NCBI GenBank assembly: GCA_018304565.1
Contig: JAGVVX010000032.1
Coordinates: 1-12,595 of the forward strand
Direction: 5' to 3'
Source of the DNA: Candidatus Aenigmatarchaeota archaeon
GTDB taxonomy: Archaea; Aenigmatarchaeota; Aenigmatarchaeia; GW2011-AR5
DNA length: 12,595 nucleotides
The notes below the pieces were generated by a model. It ran no database searches. It worked only from the letters and a program-made list of their open reading frames with translations, and was not told the origin of the DNA. Shown here piece after piece: positions 1 through 6,440 of this stretch (its first letter is position 1; the number at the start of each line of letters is the position of its first letter). The position numbers and the translations under genes are program-made.

Positions 1-1
1 C

Positions 2-52
2 CCTACTGCTTCTGACACAGGTCCTGACGCAGGGGTCGGTGATGCTTTCTGA
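2..52 (+). CDS. possible C-terminal end of a gene entering from the left
   Basis: Frame 2 is open from the window edge to a TGA at 50-52 and would give the tail PTASDTGPDAGVGDAF. The composition (Gly, Asp, Ala, Pro) resembles a real low-complexity C-terminus such as that of the secreted protein at the right end of the window. A short inverted repeat follows at 63-78. Sixteen codons are too few to prove coding, and no function can be given. Confidence 0.25.
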   Translation, partial: PTASDTGPDAGVGDAF

Positions 53-62
53 AGTTTCCAGA

Positions 63-78
63 GAACCCTAAAGGGTTC
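63..78. repeat. short inverted repeat GAACCCT/AGGGTTC
   Basis: GAACCCT (63-69) and AGGGTTC (72-78) are perfect complements separated by AA. This is the first of the hairpins that fill the gene-free stretch, and it lies 10 bases after the TGA at 50-52. It could act at the 3' end of an upstream gene, although no T-tract follows. Confidence 0.5.
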
Positions 79-116
79 CCTGCAAAATGAAACCGTCATA
101 TTCAGATGCTTGAGGC

Positions 117-148
117 TTCTGAATATTCAGAAAGCGAAGCTTTCTGAA
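117..148. repeat. overlapping palindrome and hairpin with a GCGAAGC core
   Basis: TTCTGAATATTCAGAA (117-132) is a perfect 16-bp palindrome. Its right half is reused as the left arm of a second structure: TTCAGAAAGC (126-135) pairs perfectly with GCTTTCTGAA (139-148) around a GAA loop (136-138). The apex, 134-140, reads GCGAAGC, the sequence known from biophysical work as an exceptionally stable DNA mini-hairpin. The same decamer or its complement recurs at 44-53 and 519-528. Whether the structure acts as DNA or RNA cannot be told from sequence. Confidence 0.7.
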
Positions 149-557
149 AATATGCGTGCTAGTTGCCCTGAACTGAATGAGATTAATTTTAGTTTTTGAC
201 AAAAAACGAAACCCTTTTGTCACCATCAACTAATCCGGGGAAAGCTTCACTTTCTGCAAGTTGAGGATTTCTTTCAAGAACATTGCTTTCATCTATCATC
301 TGAAGATAGTAGTTTTCAATGAATCTAAAACAAGAATAAGACCGCTTCCGGCCTTTTCATATACGGAATATCGCATATCGCTAAAGGCCGCCGGATGATG
401 GAAAATTTTGGATGGGATTTGTTTTCAGCTGTTTTCTGCCATGCGTTTATGGGACACAATCATTAGAACCCGTCATATTACCCTCAGAGATATTGACATT
501 TAATCCGGTTACGATATCTTCAGAAAGCAGGGTTCTCGAATAGCAAAGCTTTTCGGA

Positions 558-660
558 ATTCTCGAAATCCTTTGGATTTCGGAATCTCAGAGAAACTTCG
601 TTTCTCTGAAGATCTCCGAGAAGTTTCACTTCTTCAAAGACAACATAGAATCAAAGATTC
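558..660. repeat. run of four consecutive three-base-loop hairpins
   Basis: Four perfect stems follow one another. CGAAATCC (563-570)/GGATTTCG (574-581) has loop TTT and extends through ATTC/GAAT with one bulge at 562. TCAGAGAAAC (587-596)/GTTTCTCTGA (600-609) has loop TTC. AGAAGT (619-624)/ACTTCT (628-633) has loop TTC. GAATC (648-652)/GATTC (656-660) has loop AAA. Read on the strand with purine loops, the apices are C-AAA-G, C-GAA-G, T-GAA-A and C-AAA-G. Stem sequences differ while loop length stays at three, so this is a shape family rather than a simple sequence repeat. Confidence 0.7.
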
Positions 661-719
661 CATGTGTACGCACAAATCTCCGGTTTATACTGCACCTCCG
701 AATGATAAGCGCGCAAAAT

Positions 720-729
720 CAATTTATAC
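720..729 (+). promoter_or_regulatory. TATA-like box of the surface protein gene
   Basis: CAATTTATAC is centred about 34 bases before the ATG at 759. With usual archaeal spacing transcription would start near 750, giving a leader of only a few bases. A weak AGGA lies at 751-754. This is inferred from sequence and spacing. Confidence 0.4.
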
Positions 730-758
730 CCCGCATTACAATTATTTGTTAGGATTGC

Positions 759-3407
759 ATGAAGCGCTACACATTTCTTTTGCTGGTTGCTGTGGTGGCA
801 TATGCTTACACCGGCTATTCTTACGCGGCGCTTTCGTGCAGCATCGGCGCCTCGCCGCCTTCTGCATCGGAAATAACGGTGCTGAAGCTTTACGGGACTT
901 CAAACACGCATGCCGCGGCTCCCGGCATCGCCGGCGCGCAGTACTACCTGAAATGCAGGGAAATGACAGGGATAACGCTGTCGAGCGCATGTTCAGGAAG
1001 TTATGTCACATTTCTCAGGCTTACATCATCCTCAAACGCCCACGTGCAGCAGCCTTCCGTAAGCACATATCCCACAGCAGCCTGCATAAGCTCCGGCAGC
1101 AACACGATATCGTGCGCATATGCGGGTTCGTGCGCGGGCTACGACACGTGCCTTGCATCGATAAGCAGCGCAAGCAACGCCCACATCGGCCAGTGCGGCC
1201 AGTTTCCCATAAACATCTGCTGCAGCATGAGCGACAGCACGCCGCCCGCTGTAAGCATAACGCATTCGCCCGCGGACATCGGCTCGCTCACGGCGGTAAC
1301 GTACACGGCGACAGCAACGGACGCGGGCGGCATAAAAAACGTCTGGATATTTGTTGACGGCGACCCGATTGCCAAAAAGGTCTGCGCCGGCTCGCCCTGC
1401 ACGTATACGGGAGGACCTTATGACGCAGGAAGCCCGCACACATACTATGCCGTGGCGGAGGACGTGTCCGGCAACATAGGCACGGGCACGACAGGCAGCT
1501 TCACCGTGTGCAAGCTTGACTCCGCAAGCATATCCGGCTCCGGGAACACAAGGCCCGGGGACAAGATCACCATAAATGCGGCTTATCACGGCGCGTGCCC
1601 CTCACCGGCTTACATGCAGGTAGACGCCAGGGACGGGACATGCAAAATCGAGGCAACGGCTGCGGACATGACGGGCATACAGGGCACGTGCAGCTCGTCA
1701 CCCTGCACTGCGCAATGGACCGTGCCGACAGTGCCGCTTAAATGCCAGGGCGCCACGATAATGGCAACAGCAGCAGGGCTGTACAAAAGCGGCTACCCGC
1801 CGGCAGGCGAGAGGTTTGACGGCATACCCGCGACCGGCTCGTTCAGGTTCTATTTCGACGGTTCAAACACATTAAGCGTGGGCCTCGGGCTTTCGAGAAG
1901 CCTCGCGAACAGGGCCGACATGATAACGGGCTTCCTTGCCTGCTTTGTCTCGGACACATCCGGCGGAAAGATCATATGCAACAACTCGAACACGAATGTC
2001 ACGTTCATAACAATATCCGCCAAGGATTATATTGCGCAGGAAGGATGGAGCCAGGCCCTGTACTACAACAGCACATTCAGCTTCTGGGAGATACCCATTG
2101 ACACACTGAAATACCAGTCAGACGTGTCTACCGGCGTGCTGTTTGTTCCCGGCGGGCTTTCAGGGGTTGCCGGCGGCGCGTTTACAGTCAACCTGCCGCC
2201 GGAGATTTCAGAGGCGAGGGTGGAGCCTTCTGTCGTGAGCATCGGCGAGACAGTCAACTTTTCCGCAAAGATTACTGACCCCGATGTTGCGCTCAGCAAG
2301 GGCATAGACAAGGCAAAGATATGCGGCGCCGTGACGTCGCTGGGCTGCGTCAACGAGCTGTGCACAATGAGCAACATAAGCGACGCCTACAGATGCAGCT
2401 ACGACACATCCAGCCTGCCGCCTTTCGTCTTCGGCTTCTACGTCTTCGCCAATGACACGCTGGGCGCATGGAACTTCTCGCTTATCCCTGGCAACTTCAG
2501 CGTCGTGGCCGGCGAGATAAATATCTCGGTAATCTTCCCGGGAGTCGTGAACAAGATTATCCCGACAACCTCCCCCGAACCGAACTTCACAAGGAGCATG
2601 GCGGTGGATTTCCTCGTTACCGCGCAGCTGCGCAACCGCACAACAGGCGTGACAAAGGAATGCACGCCCGGCATATGCAATGCGTTCTACAACATAGACG
2701 GCTCCACGGAAACAACCGGCCCCGGCTGGACAGCGCTTGACTGGAGCCCGTTTGACGCTGCATGGAGGGCCGCGCCGTCAAGCGTGGACCTTGTATGCGA
2801 CATGTACCATAACCTGAACGTGAAGGCGGAGTCTCTGGAAACGCCGGGCCTTACAAGCGTGGCAACGCACAGGTTCTTCGTCAACTGCGTGCCGAGAATA
2901 ACTGTGCAGCCAGTTGAAAAAAGATTTGTGCTGGGCGAAACATCAGTCACTGTATTCAATGTCACTATATGGAACCCTCTTGACCCCGCTGTTTTCACGC
3001 TTGAGATGAAAGCCCAAAGATCAGACGGGCTGCCTATCCCATGGGTGGTTTTTGTCTGCGGAGCAAACTGCACTGTTCCGCTAGGATCTACAACCGGCCC
3101 GACTGCTGTAATGCTAAATATTGATAAAATCAGCGCCGTTTCCGTGCCCGTTTTCATGTTTACGGCTGCAAAGACAGGCGTATATCCGATAACATTCTCT
3201 GCAACAACAGGACCTGAAAAATACCAGGCATCAGGAGTGCTCCAGATTTTTGCTGAAGGGCTTGATGAGCTGGGGGTATGGCAGCTGATCGCAATAATAA
3301 TCATAGCCGGCTCCTTCTGGTATCTTTTGAAAAACTCAAAGTCGTTAGGGAAACAGAAAGCCCAAAGACGATCAAGGAAAAAGAGCCCAAAGAAAAGAAG
3401 GCGCTGA
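759..3407 (+). CDS. large cysteine-rich surface protein with Ig-like domains and C-terminal membrane anchor
   Basis: This is an 882-residue protein with a Sec-type signal peptide (MKRY then a hydrophobic run to about residue 23, Ala-rich cleavage region). Residues 25-156 are rich in Cys, Ser and Thr and carry three spaced N-(T/A)-H motifs (about 49-51, 93-95 and 140-142), the last followed by a CC pair, so they look like diverged repeats. Residues about 162-250 resemble a bacterial Ig-like domain (PPAVSITHSPAD start, ending GTTGSFTVC). A second such start, PPEISEARVEPSVVSIGE, occurs near residue 480. One transmembrane helix (about 838-857) precedes a strongly basic 25-residue tail, giving an outside body and inside tail. 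It is probably an envelope or adhesion protein. The exact role is unknown. The gene is much richer in G+C than the kinase gene after it. Confidence 0.85.
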   Translation: MKRYTFLLLVAVVAYAYTGYSYAALSCSIGASPPSASEITVLKLYGTSNTHAAAPGIAGAQYYLKCREMTGITLSSACSGSYVTFLRLTSSSNAHVQQPSVSTYPTAACISSGSNTISCAYAGSCAGYDTCLASISSASNAHIGQCGQFPINICCSMSDSTPPAVSITHSPADIGSLTAVTYTATATDAGGIKNVWIFVDGDPIAKKVCAGSPCTYTGGPYDAGSPHTYYAVAEDVSGNIGTGTTGSFTVCKLDSASISGSGNTRPGDKITINAAYHGACPSPAYMQVDARDGTCKIEATAADMTGIQGTCSSSPCTAQWTVPTVPLKCQGATIMATAAGLYKSGYPPAGERFDGIPATGSFRFYFDGSNTLSVGLGLSRSLANRADMITGFLACFVSDTSGGKIICNNSNTNVTFITISAKDYIAQEGWSQALYYNSTFSFWEIPIDTLKYQSDVSTGVLFVPGGLSGVAGGAFTVNLPPEISEARVEPSVVSIGETVNFSAKITDPDVALSKGIDKAKICGAVTSLGCVNELCTMSNISDAYRCSYDTSSLPPFVFGFYVFANDTLGAWNFSLIPGNFSVVAGEINISVIFPGVVNKIIPTTSPEPNFTRSMAVDFLVTAQLRNRTTGVTKECTPGICNAFYNIDGSTETTGPGWTALDWSPFDAAWRAAPSSVDLVCDMYHNLNVKAESLETPGLTSVATHRFFVNCVPRITVQPVEKRFVLGETSVTVFNVTIWNPLDPAVFTLEMKAQRSDGLPIPWVVFVCGANCTVPLGSTTGPTAVMLNIDKISAVSVPVFMFTAAKTGVYPITFSATTGPEKYQASGVLQIFAEGLDELGVWQLIAIIIIAGSFWYLLKNSKSLGKQKAQRRSRKKSPKKRRR

Positions 3408-3422
3408 CAGTCGCACGCAAGG

Positions 3423-3432
3423 TATTTTTAAG
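3423..3432 (+). promoter_or_regulatory. TATA-like box of the kinase gene
   Basis: TATTTTTAAG is centred about 28 bases before the ATG at 3456. The predicted transcription start therefore coincides with the start codon and implies a leaderless mRNA. No Shine-Dalgarno site is visible. Confidence 0.55.
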
Positions 3433-3455
3433 CCAGTAATTCTTATGATTCAATA

Positions 3456-3947
3456 ATGAGTTATTATGTTATCATTCGCGGGCCGGCAGGAAGCGGAAAA
3501 TCGACAATAGCAAAAAAGTTAGCGAAAGGGTTGGATGCTTTTTATCTAGATTTTGATAAAGTGCTCTCTGGGTATAAACTTGATAAAATAGACGGGGACG
3601 GCATTAGCACTGAGAACTTCATCAAAGGAAATGAGCTCATTTTAGATGATATCAGGCAAAGAATCAAATCAGGTCAGATTGTGATTATTGACGCATGCTT
3701 CTACAGAAAGGGGCATCTTGATCATCTTGTCAAAAGCCTCCCGTATAAGCATTTTATCTTCTCATTGCAATCCTCACTGAAAGAATGTATTCAAAGGAAT
3801 AGGAAAAGGAAGAAGGGGATGGCAGACCAAGATATCATTGATGTATATAATTTGGCTGCAAAATACAAGACAGGAATTCTTATAAGCACAGAAGGCAGGA
3901 AAGAAAAAGACGTGATTAATGAAATACTTGAATATCTCAAGAAGTAG
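3456..3947 (+). CDS. small P-loop kinase (AAA_33/polynucleotide- or shikimate-kinase-like)
   Basis: The 163-residue protein opens with a beta strand and a Walker A loop, GPAGSGKST (residues 9-17), the layout of small NMP-kinase-like P-loop proteins. A second hydrophobic strand, IVIIDACFYR (about residues 75-84), is the probable Walker B-like segment. The basic stretch QRNRKRKK (around residues 113-120) fits the arginine-rich lid of such kinases. The predicted reaction is ATP-dependent phosphoryl transfer to an unidentified small molecule or nucleic acid end. The gene is AT-rich, stands alone with its own leaderless promoter, and ends just before the hairpin cassette at 3961. A zeta-toxin-like role cannot be excluded, but no partner antitoxin is next to it. 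Confidence 0.8.
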   Translation: MSYYVIIRGPAGSGKSTIAKKLAKGLDAFYLDFDKVLSGYKLDKIDGDGISTENFIKGNELILDDIRQRIKSGQIVIIDACFYRKGHLDHLVKSLPYKHFIFSLQSSLKECIQRNRKRKKGMADQDIIDVYNLAAKYKTGILISTEGRKEKDVINEILEYLKK

Positions 3948-3960
3948 TTATCCGTTTCAT

Positions 3961-4101
3961 ACTTGGAATACCACTGTTTTTAAACAGTGGATAGAAGCGT
4001 GGTATTCCTGTATAAACAAATCCACTAATCGTATACGTGGTATTTCAAAGAAATACCACCACATTATGTGGTGGATTCTGTTTATGAACAAGGCACCAAG
4101 T
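3961..4101. repeat. nested inverted-repeat cassette A (AATACCAC/GTGGTATT arms)
   Basis: Five complementary pairs occupy about 140 bases: ACTTGG (3961-3966)/CCAAGT (4096-4101); GGAATACCAC (3965-3974)/GTGGTATTCC (3999-4008); CCACTGTTT (3971-3979)/AAACAGTGG (3982-3990); GTGGTATTTC (4037-4046)/GAAATACCAC (4050-4059) with loop AAA; and CCACCACAT (4056-4064)/ATGTGGTGG (4066-4074). In addition 4009-4025 and 4071-4091 pair imperfectly and enclose the last two hairpins. Neighbouring stems share a CCAC, so they are mutually exclusive foldings. The cassette could be a non-coding RNA, a palindromic mobile element such as a MITE or REP, or a recombination site. Confidence 0.6.
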
Positions 4102-4147
4102 GGCGGCGGGCTCAGACAAAATCATTTCCAGGCACGGTACTGACAAC

Positions 4148-4156
4148 TTTATAATC
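4148..4156 (+). promoter_or_regulatory. TATA-like box of the Tat-exported protein gene, with downstream SD
   Basis: CTTTATAAT is centred about 42 bases before the ATG at 4194, predicting a transcription start near 4178 and a leader of roughly 16 bases. That leader contains GAGGG (4181-4185), a plausible Shine-Dalgarno site. This gene therefore looks leadered, unlike several neighbours. Confidence 0.45.
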
Positions 4157-4193
4157 TTTGCTTCTGAATTAATCACAGAAGAGGGCAACAAAC

Positions 4194-4700
4194 ATGAAAG
4201 AGTATGTCAATAATCCGGGCAGGGAATTTTCCCGAAGAGGGTTCTTGAAAACAGCAGGGACAGCAGCCGCTGCCATGCTTTATGCCGCGCCTCCCGCGCA
4301 GGCGCAGGAGCCAAACTGGATTCTCGGCGTCTGGGAAGGCGCGCATGCACCCAGAGGGGCTTCTCTTGGATACGAAGATTCGGCCCGTTTCGAGTTCTTC
4401 CGGAACGGCGACATAACCAGCTGGAAGGCGACCAGAAAAATGTCGAGCTCAGGGAGCGGCACCGACTACCTGGAGATATCAGGCCGGATTTTGAAAATAT
4501 CAAAGTCGTCAGTAGAGCTGACAGGAAAGTACGAACTGGGCAGCACGATTCTCGCCGCTGTCGGGAAGGAGGTCCGCTATTCCCTGAAACAGGAGATGCA
4601 GGACGACGACAGTCTAGCGCTCTCGGGCACAGCCATCGGAGCCAACAACGTCTCATTCTCGGTGAAGCTGCACAAGAAACCGCCCCTCAGGAAAGAATGA
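4194..4700 (+). CDS. Tat-exported small beta-rich protein
   Basis: The 168-residue product begins with a textbook twin-arginine signal: SRRGFLK (about residues 13-19), an Ala-rich hydrophobic segment, then a PAQAQ cleavage region near residue 38. Export in folded form through the Tat system is therefore predicted. The mature part of about 130 residues starts WILGVWEGAH and alternates short hydrophobic strands with glycine turns (RFEFFRNGDITSW, YLEISGRILKI, VELTGKYELG, SLALSGTAI), which suggests a small lipocalin- or META-like beta barrel. No catalytic motif and no cysteines are seen in the mature part. The gene is GC-rich with its own promoter and converges on the minus-strand gene at 4755-5165. 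Function is unknown. Confidence 0.8.
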   Translation: MKEYVNNPGREFSRRGFLKTAGTAAAAMLYAAPPAQAQEPNWILGVWEGAHAPRGASLGYEDSARFEFFRNGDITSWKATRKMSSSGSGTDYLEISGRILKISKSSVELTGKYELGSTILAAVGKEVRYSLKQEMQDDDSLALSGTAIGANNVSFSVKLHKKPPLRKE

Positions 4701-4754
4701 AAATCTTTCTGCCGGGTAATAGCGATGCCTTAAGGCTGATGGTCCTTGACATAT

Positions 4755-5165
4755 TTATGATAATTGTTTTACCCTTATATCGCTTACAACGGAATCGTAT
4801 CGTCCTGCAACTTTCCAGAACTTGTTGAAAGTGGCAACGCTTTCTGCTACATAAGTGTTTTTGCCATTATTTCGGTAAAACACAGTAAACCTAGAATACA
4901 TTTCGGCATCTCGCATAGTATCAATTAAGGGATCCCAATATCTTACAGGATATTTTCTGAAATCTCTGGCCTGAATAACCCATGGCTCACCACTTTCATA
5001 ATCTCTTAAGGCAGTTGAGATAAATCTCTCGCATTTCCGGTTTGAACACTCAGAAAGATTAAACACAGCTCTTCCGCTGCCGAAGCGTCTGTAGTCTGTT
5101 CCGGCATACTTGAGTATAAATTGTCTCTGTTTTGCACTCATTTTGGAAAAATCTTCCCATCGCAT
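4755..5165 (-). CDS. unrecognised 136-residue protein
   Basis: I do not recognise this family. It is soluble, rich in Arg and aromatic residues, with no signal peptide or membrane segment. It contains a C-x4-C (SECSNRKC, about residues 39-46) and the conserved-looking stretches GEPWVIQARDFRKYPVRYWD and SRFTVFYRNNGKNTYV. GGAG lies five bases before the ATG, which supports initiation at 5165. The same frame is open for a further 19 codons upstream, back to a TAG, and the preceding nucleotidyltransferase fragment ends only 28 bases away. The two could thus be parts of one frameshifted gene, but the sequence does not prove this. Confidence 0.6.
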   Translation of the reverse strand: MRWEDFSKMSAKQRQFILKYAGTDYRRFGSGRAVFNLSECSNRKCERFISTALRDYESGEPWVIQARDFRKYPVRYWDPLIDTMRDAEMYSRFTVFYRNNGKNTYVAESVATFNKFWKVAGRYDSVVSDIRVKQLS

Positions 5166-5193
5166 CCTGTCTCCGTTAAATTGTGGCGGTCTT

Positions 5194-5400
5194 TTAGGGT
5201 CTAGAATATATGTTTCTGGAAACTATAACCCAGTCTATATCCTCATAAGCCCTGAGAGCTCTCCCTTCCAACCCTGCTACACCCCACCCTCCTGCTAACC
5301 AAATGTTAATCCCTAAATTTGACAGTCCTTCGCTTATCTCTTTGATTTGTTGTGATTGATTCCGTATATTTGCTTTCGCCGTTTGCATATTCATAATCAT
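5194..5400 (-). pseudogene. truncated ANT(2'')/LinB-like nucleotidyltransferase fragment
   Basis: The reading frame is 68 codons. It ends shortly after a clear nucleotidyltransferase signature, LAGGWGVAGLEGRALRAYED followed by IDW. This pattern (W-x-GGW, a G-R-x-x-R stretch, then D-I-D fifteen residues after GG) matches aminoglycoside-2''-adenylyltransferase-like enzymes, which are normally about 170 residues or longer. The frame stops at a TAA just after DIDWVIVSRNIYSRP, so the third acidic residue and the rest of the fold are missing in this frame. The start ATG overlaps the isomerase stop in an ATGA (5397-5400), as expected for translational coupling. It is either a decayed gene, a frameshifted gene, or a deliberately short MNT-like domain. 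Confidence 0.55.
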
Positions 5401-6179
5401 ATCAGCCCGTTCAGCGCCCTGAAACTTGACTCGAAATCCCCCCTTTCAAGGACTTCTATGTGAGCAGGCCCTCTGTAGCCTATATCCCTTAATTTTTTGA
5501 AAATTTTCTCGAAATTTATATCTCCCTTGCCAATGGCAAGATGCGCTTTTTCTCCGTTCGAGTCGTGGATGTGGATGTTCCTTAATTTCTTTCTGAAAGT
5601 ATCAAGAAAACCCTTGACGTCAACGCTTCTCATGAAGGCATGGCCTGTATCCAATGTAACGAAAAGTTCTGTATCCTCCACTATCCTCATCTCTTCGGTT
5701 GTCAGGGGAAATCCCCACTTAAAGCCCGTCTTGAAATCGAGATTTTCTACCGCAATATCAATTCCATGCTCCTGTGAGATATTTTCCAGATTTCTTATCG
5801 CGCGGGAAACCAGGCCGGAAAAAGAATTCTTTTGGTATGCGGAAACAATGCCGAGATGAACAGTAACCAGCTTTGCGTCTATTTCTGTCGCTATTTTAGA
5901 GGTTATTTTTATGTCGTTTAGAGAAGCTTCAAATATTTCCTTGCAGGGACTCAGCAAAAAATTAAACGAGAAAGGAGCATGAATTACAGCGTTAAATTCA
6001 AGAGAATCCAGCAGCGCTTTAATATTTTTTATATCATTATCCGACAGCGAATGTGGTCCCGCAGGATAATCCACAACAATTTCTACATTATTTACAAATC
6101 TTTTGAAGTAGGACAATTCAGCTTCCAAGTTATCCAGCCCAATATACGGCATGTTAACGAATCCGCCTATATCCGCCAT
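5397..6179 (-). CDS. TIM-barrel sugar-phosphate isomerase/endonuclease IV-like protein
   Basis: The 260-residue product belongs to the xylose isomerase-like/AP endonuclease 2 superfamily. Strand-end motifs appear in barrel order: VIHAPF (65-70), VTVHLG (105-110), IAVENLD (142-148), TLDTGHA (175-181), NIHIHDSNGEKAH (201-213), AHIEVLE (239-245). Likely metal ligands are E145, D177, H180, H203 and E242. The full frame could begin at 6269, but its first 30 residues (cysteine-rich, unlike the family) are probably not translated. ATG 6179 has a TATA-like box at 6199-6208 on this strand, placing transcription start at the codon. It may act on a sugar or sugar phosphate or on abasic DNA. The short nucleotidyltransferase frame overlaps its stop. 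Confidence 0.85.
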   Translation of the reverse strand: MADIGGFVNMPYIGLDNLEAELSYFKRFVNNVEIVVDYPAGPHSLSDNDIKNIKALLDSLEFNAVIHAPFSFNFLLSPCKEIFEASLNDIKITSKIATEIDAKLVTVHLGIVSAYQKNSFSGLVSRAIRNLENISQEHGIDIAVENLDFKTGFKWGFPLTTEEMRIVEDTELFVTLDTGHAFMRSVDVKGFLDTFRKKLRNIHIHDSNGEKAHLAIGKGDINFEKIFKKLRDIGYRGPAHIEVLERGDFESSFRALNGLI

Positions 6180-6198
6180 GCTGAAATGTTGGCATACA

Positions 6199-6208
6199 GA
6201 TATAAAAC
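6199..6208 (-). promoter_or_regulatory. TATA-like box that decides the isomerase start
   Basis: On the minus strand this reads GTTTTATATC, centred about 25 bases before ATG 6179. It supports a leaderless transcript and the shorter start over the upstream ATG at 6269, which would lie outside this transcript. Confidence 0.55.
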
Positions 6209-6284
6209 AGCGTTGCCTGTAACACAAACCCATTACAAAAAACCACAAAGCCCGTTTTTCCCGCATCATGTATTAGAACATTCC

Positions 6285-6299
6285 ACAAGTTCCACTTGT
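6285..6299. repeat. three-base-loop hairpin ACAAGT/ACTTGT
   Basis: ACAAGT (6285-6290) and ACTTGT (6294-6299) pair perfectly around TCC. The hairpin lies in the 252-base gap between the divergent isomerase and nucleotidyltransferase promoters. Apart from this element and the two promoters, nothing is recognised in that gap. Confidence 0.5.
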
Positions 6300-6395
6300 C
6301 CGGGATGAAGAAGATCCAGCGGCAGGCCAAGCCTTCAACGCTCTTCACGTTCCCCGCGCCCGATAGCAAGCAGTAACATTATTCTGCAGAAGCGA

Positions 6396-6440
6396 AATAT
6401 ATTTATTACAGTTGTAATATATTTATTACATATGTTACAA
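6396..6440 (+). promoter_or_regulatory. promoter and likely autoregulatory operator of the MNT-HEPN pair
   Basis: AATATATTTATTACA occurs twice in direct orientation (6396-6410 and 6416-6430), period 20. The first copy holds the TATA-like box. The second covers the expected start site next to ATG 6432. TGTAATA (6413-6419) and TATTACA (6424-6430) form a 7-bp inverted repeat with a four-base spacer, and TTGTAA (6412-6417)/TTACAA (6435-6440) form a wider one. The first gene product has an N-terminal winged helix, so binding here and self-repression are plausible. This is inferred. Confidence 0.6.

Larger units (their letters stand above)
53..720. other. gene-free region filled with small hairpins
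   Basis: No convincing coding frame is present here. The stretch contains repeated copies of GCTTTCTGAA or its complement (44-53, 126-135, 139-148, 519-528). It also holds a pair CGGCCTTT (349-356)/AAAGGCCG (383-390) with a 26-base loop, an imperfect GAAAG (240-244)/CTTTC (250-254) pair, and the compact hairpins described separately at 558-660. The short reading frame on the minus strand at 447-629 runs through these hairpins and is not supported. No tRNA, rRNA or CRISPR array is seen. Confidence 0.6.

Noticed and set aside
447..629. 60-codon minus-strand frame in the left gene-free region
   Set aside because: It runs straight through the triloop hairpins at 558-609, has no ribosome site or TATA-like box, and its composition resembles no protein family.
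44..660. CRISPR array
   Set aside because: Repeated decamers occur in both orientations at irregular distances, and stems differ in sequence. There are no 25-37 bp direct repeats with unique spacers and no cas gene.
572..1589. Long antisense or out-of-frame openings over the surface protein gene
   Set aside because: They are Arg/Cys/His-rich shadows caused by GC-rich third positions of the 759-3407 gene, which has a signal peptide, domains and an anchor in its own frame.
3919..4143. 74-codon plus-strand frame over cassette A
   Set aside because: It begins inside the kinase gene and translates the inverted repeats. No start signal or family resemblance.
6180..6369. N-terminal extension of the isomerase or a separate minus-strand gene upstream of 6179
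   Set aside because: The extra residues are unlike the family, and a TATA-like box at 6199-6208 lies within the would-be coding part and fits a start at 6179.
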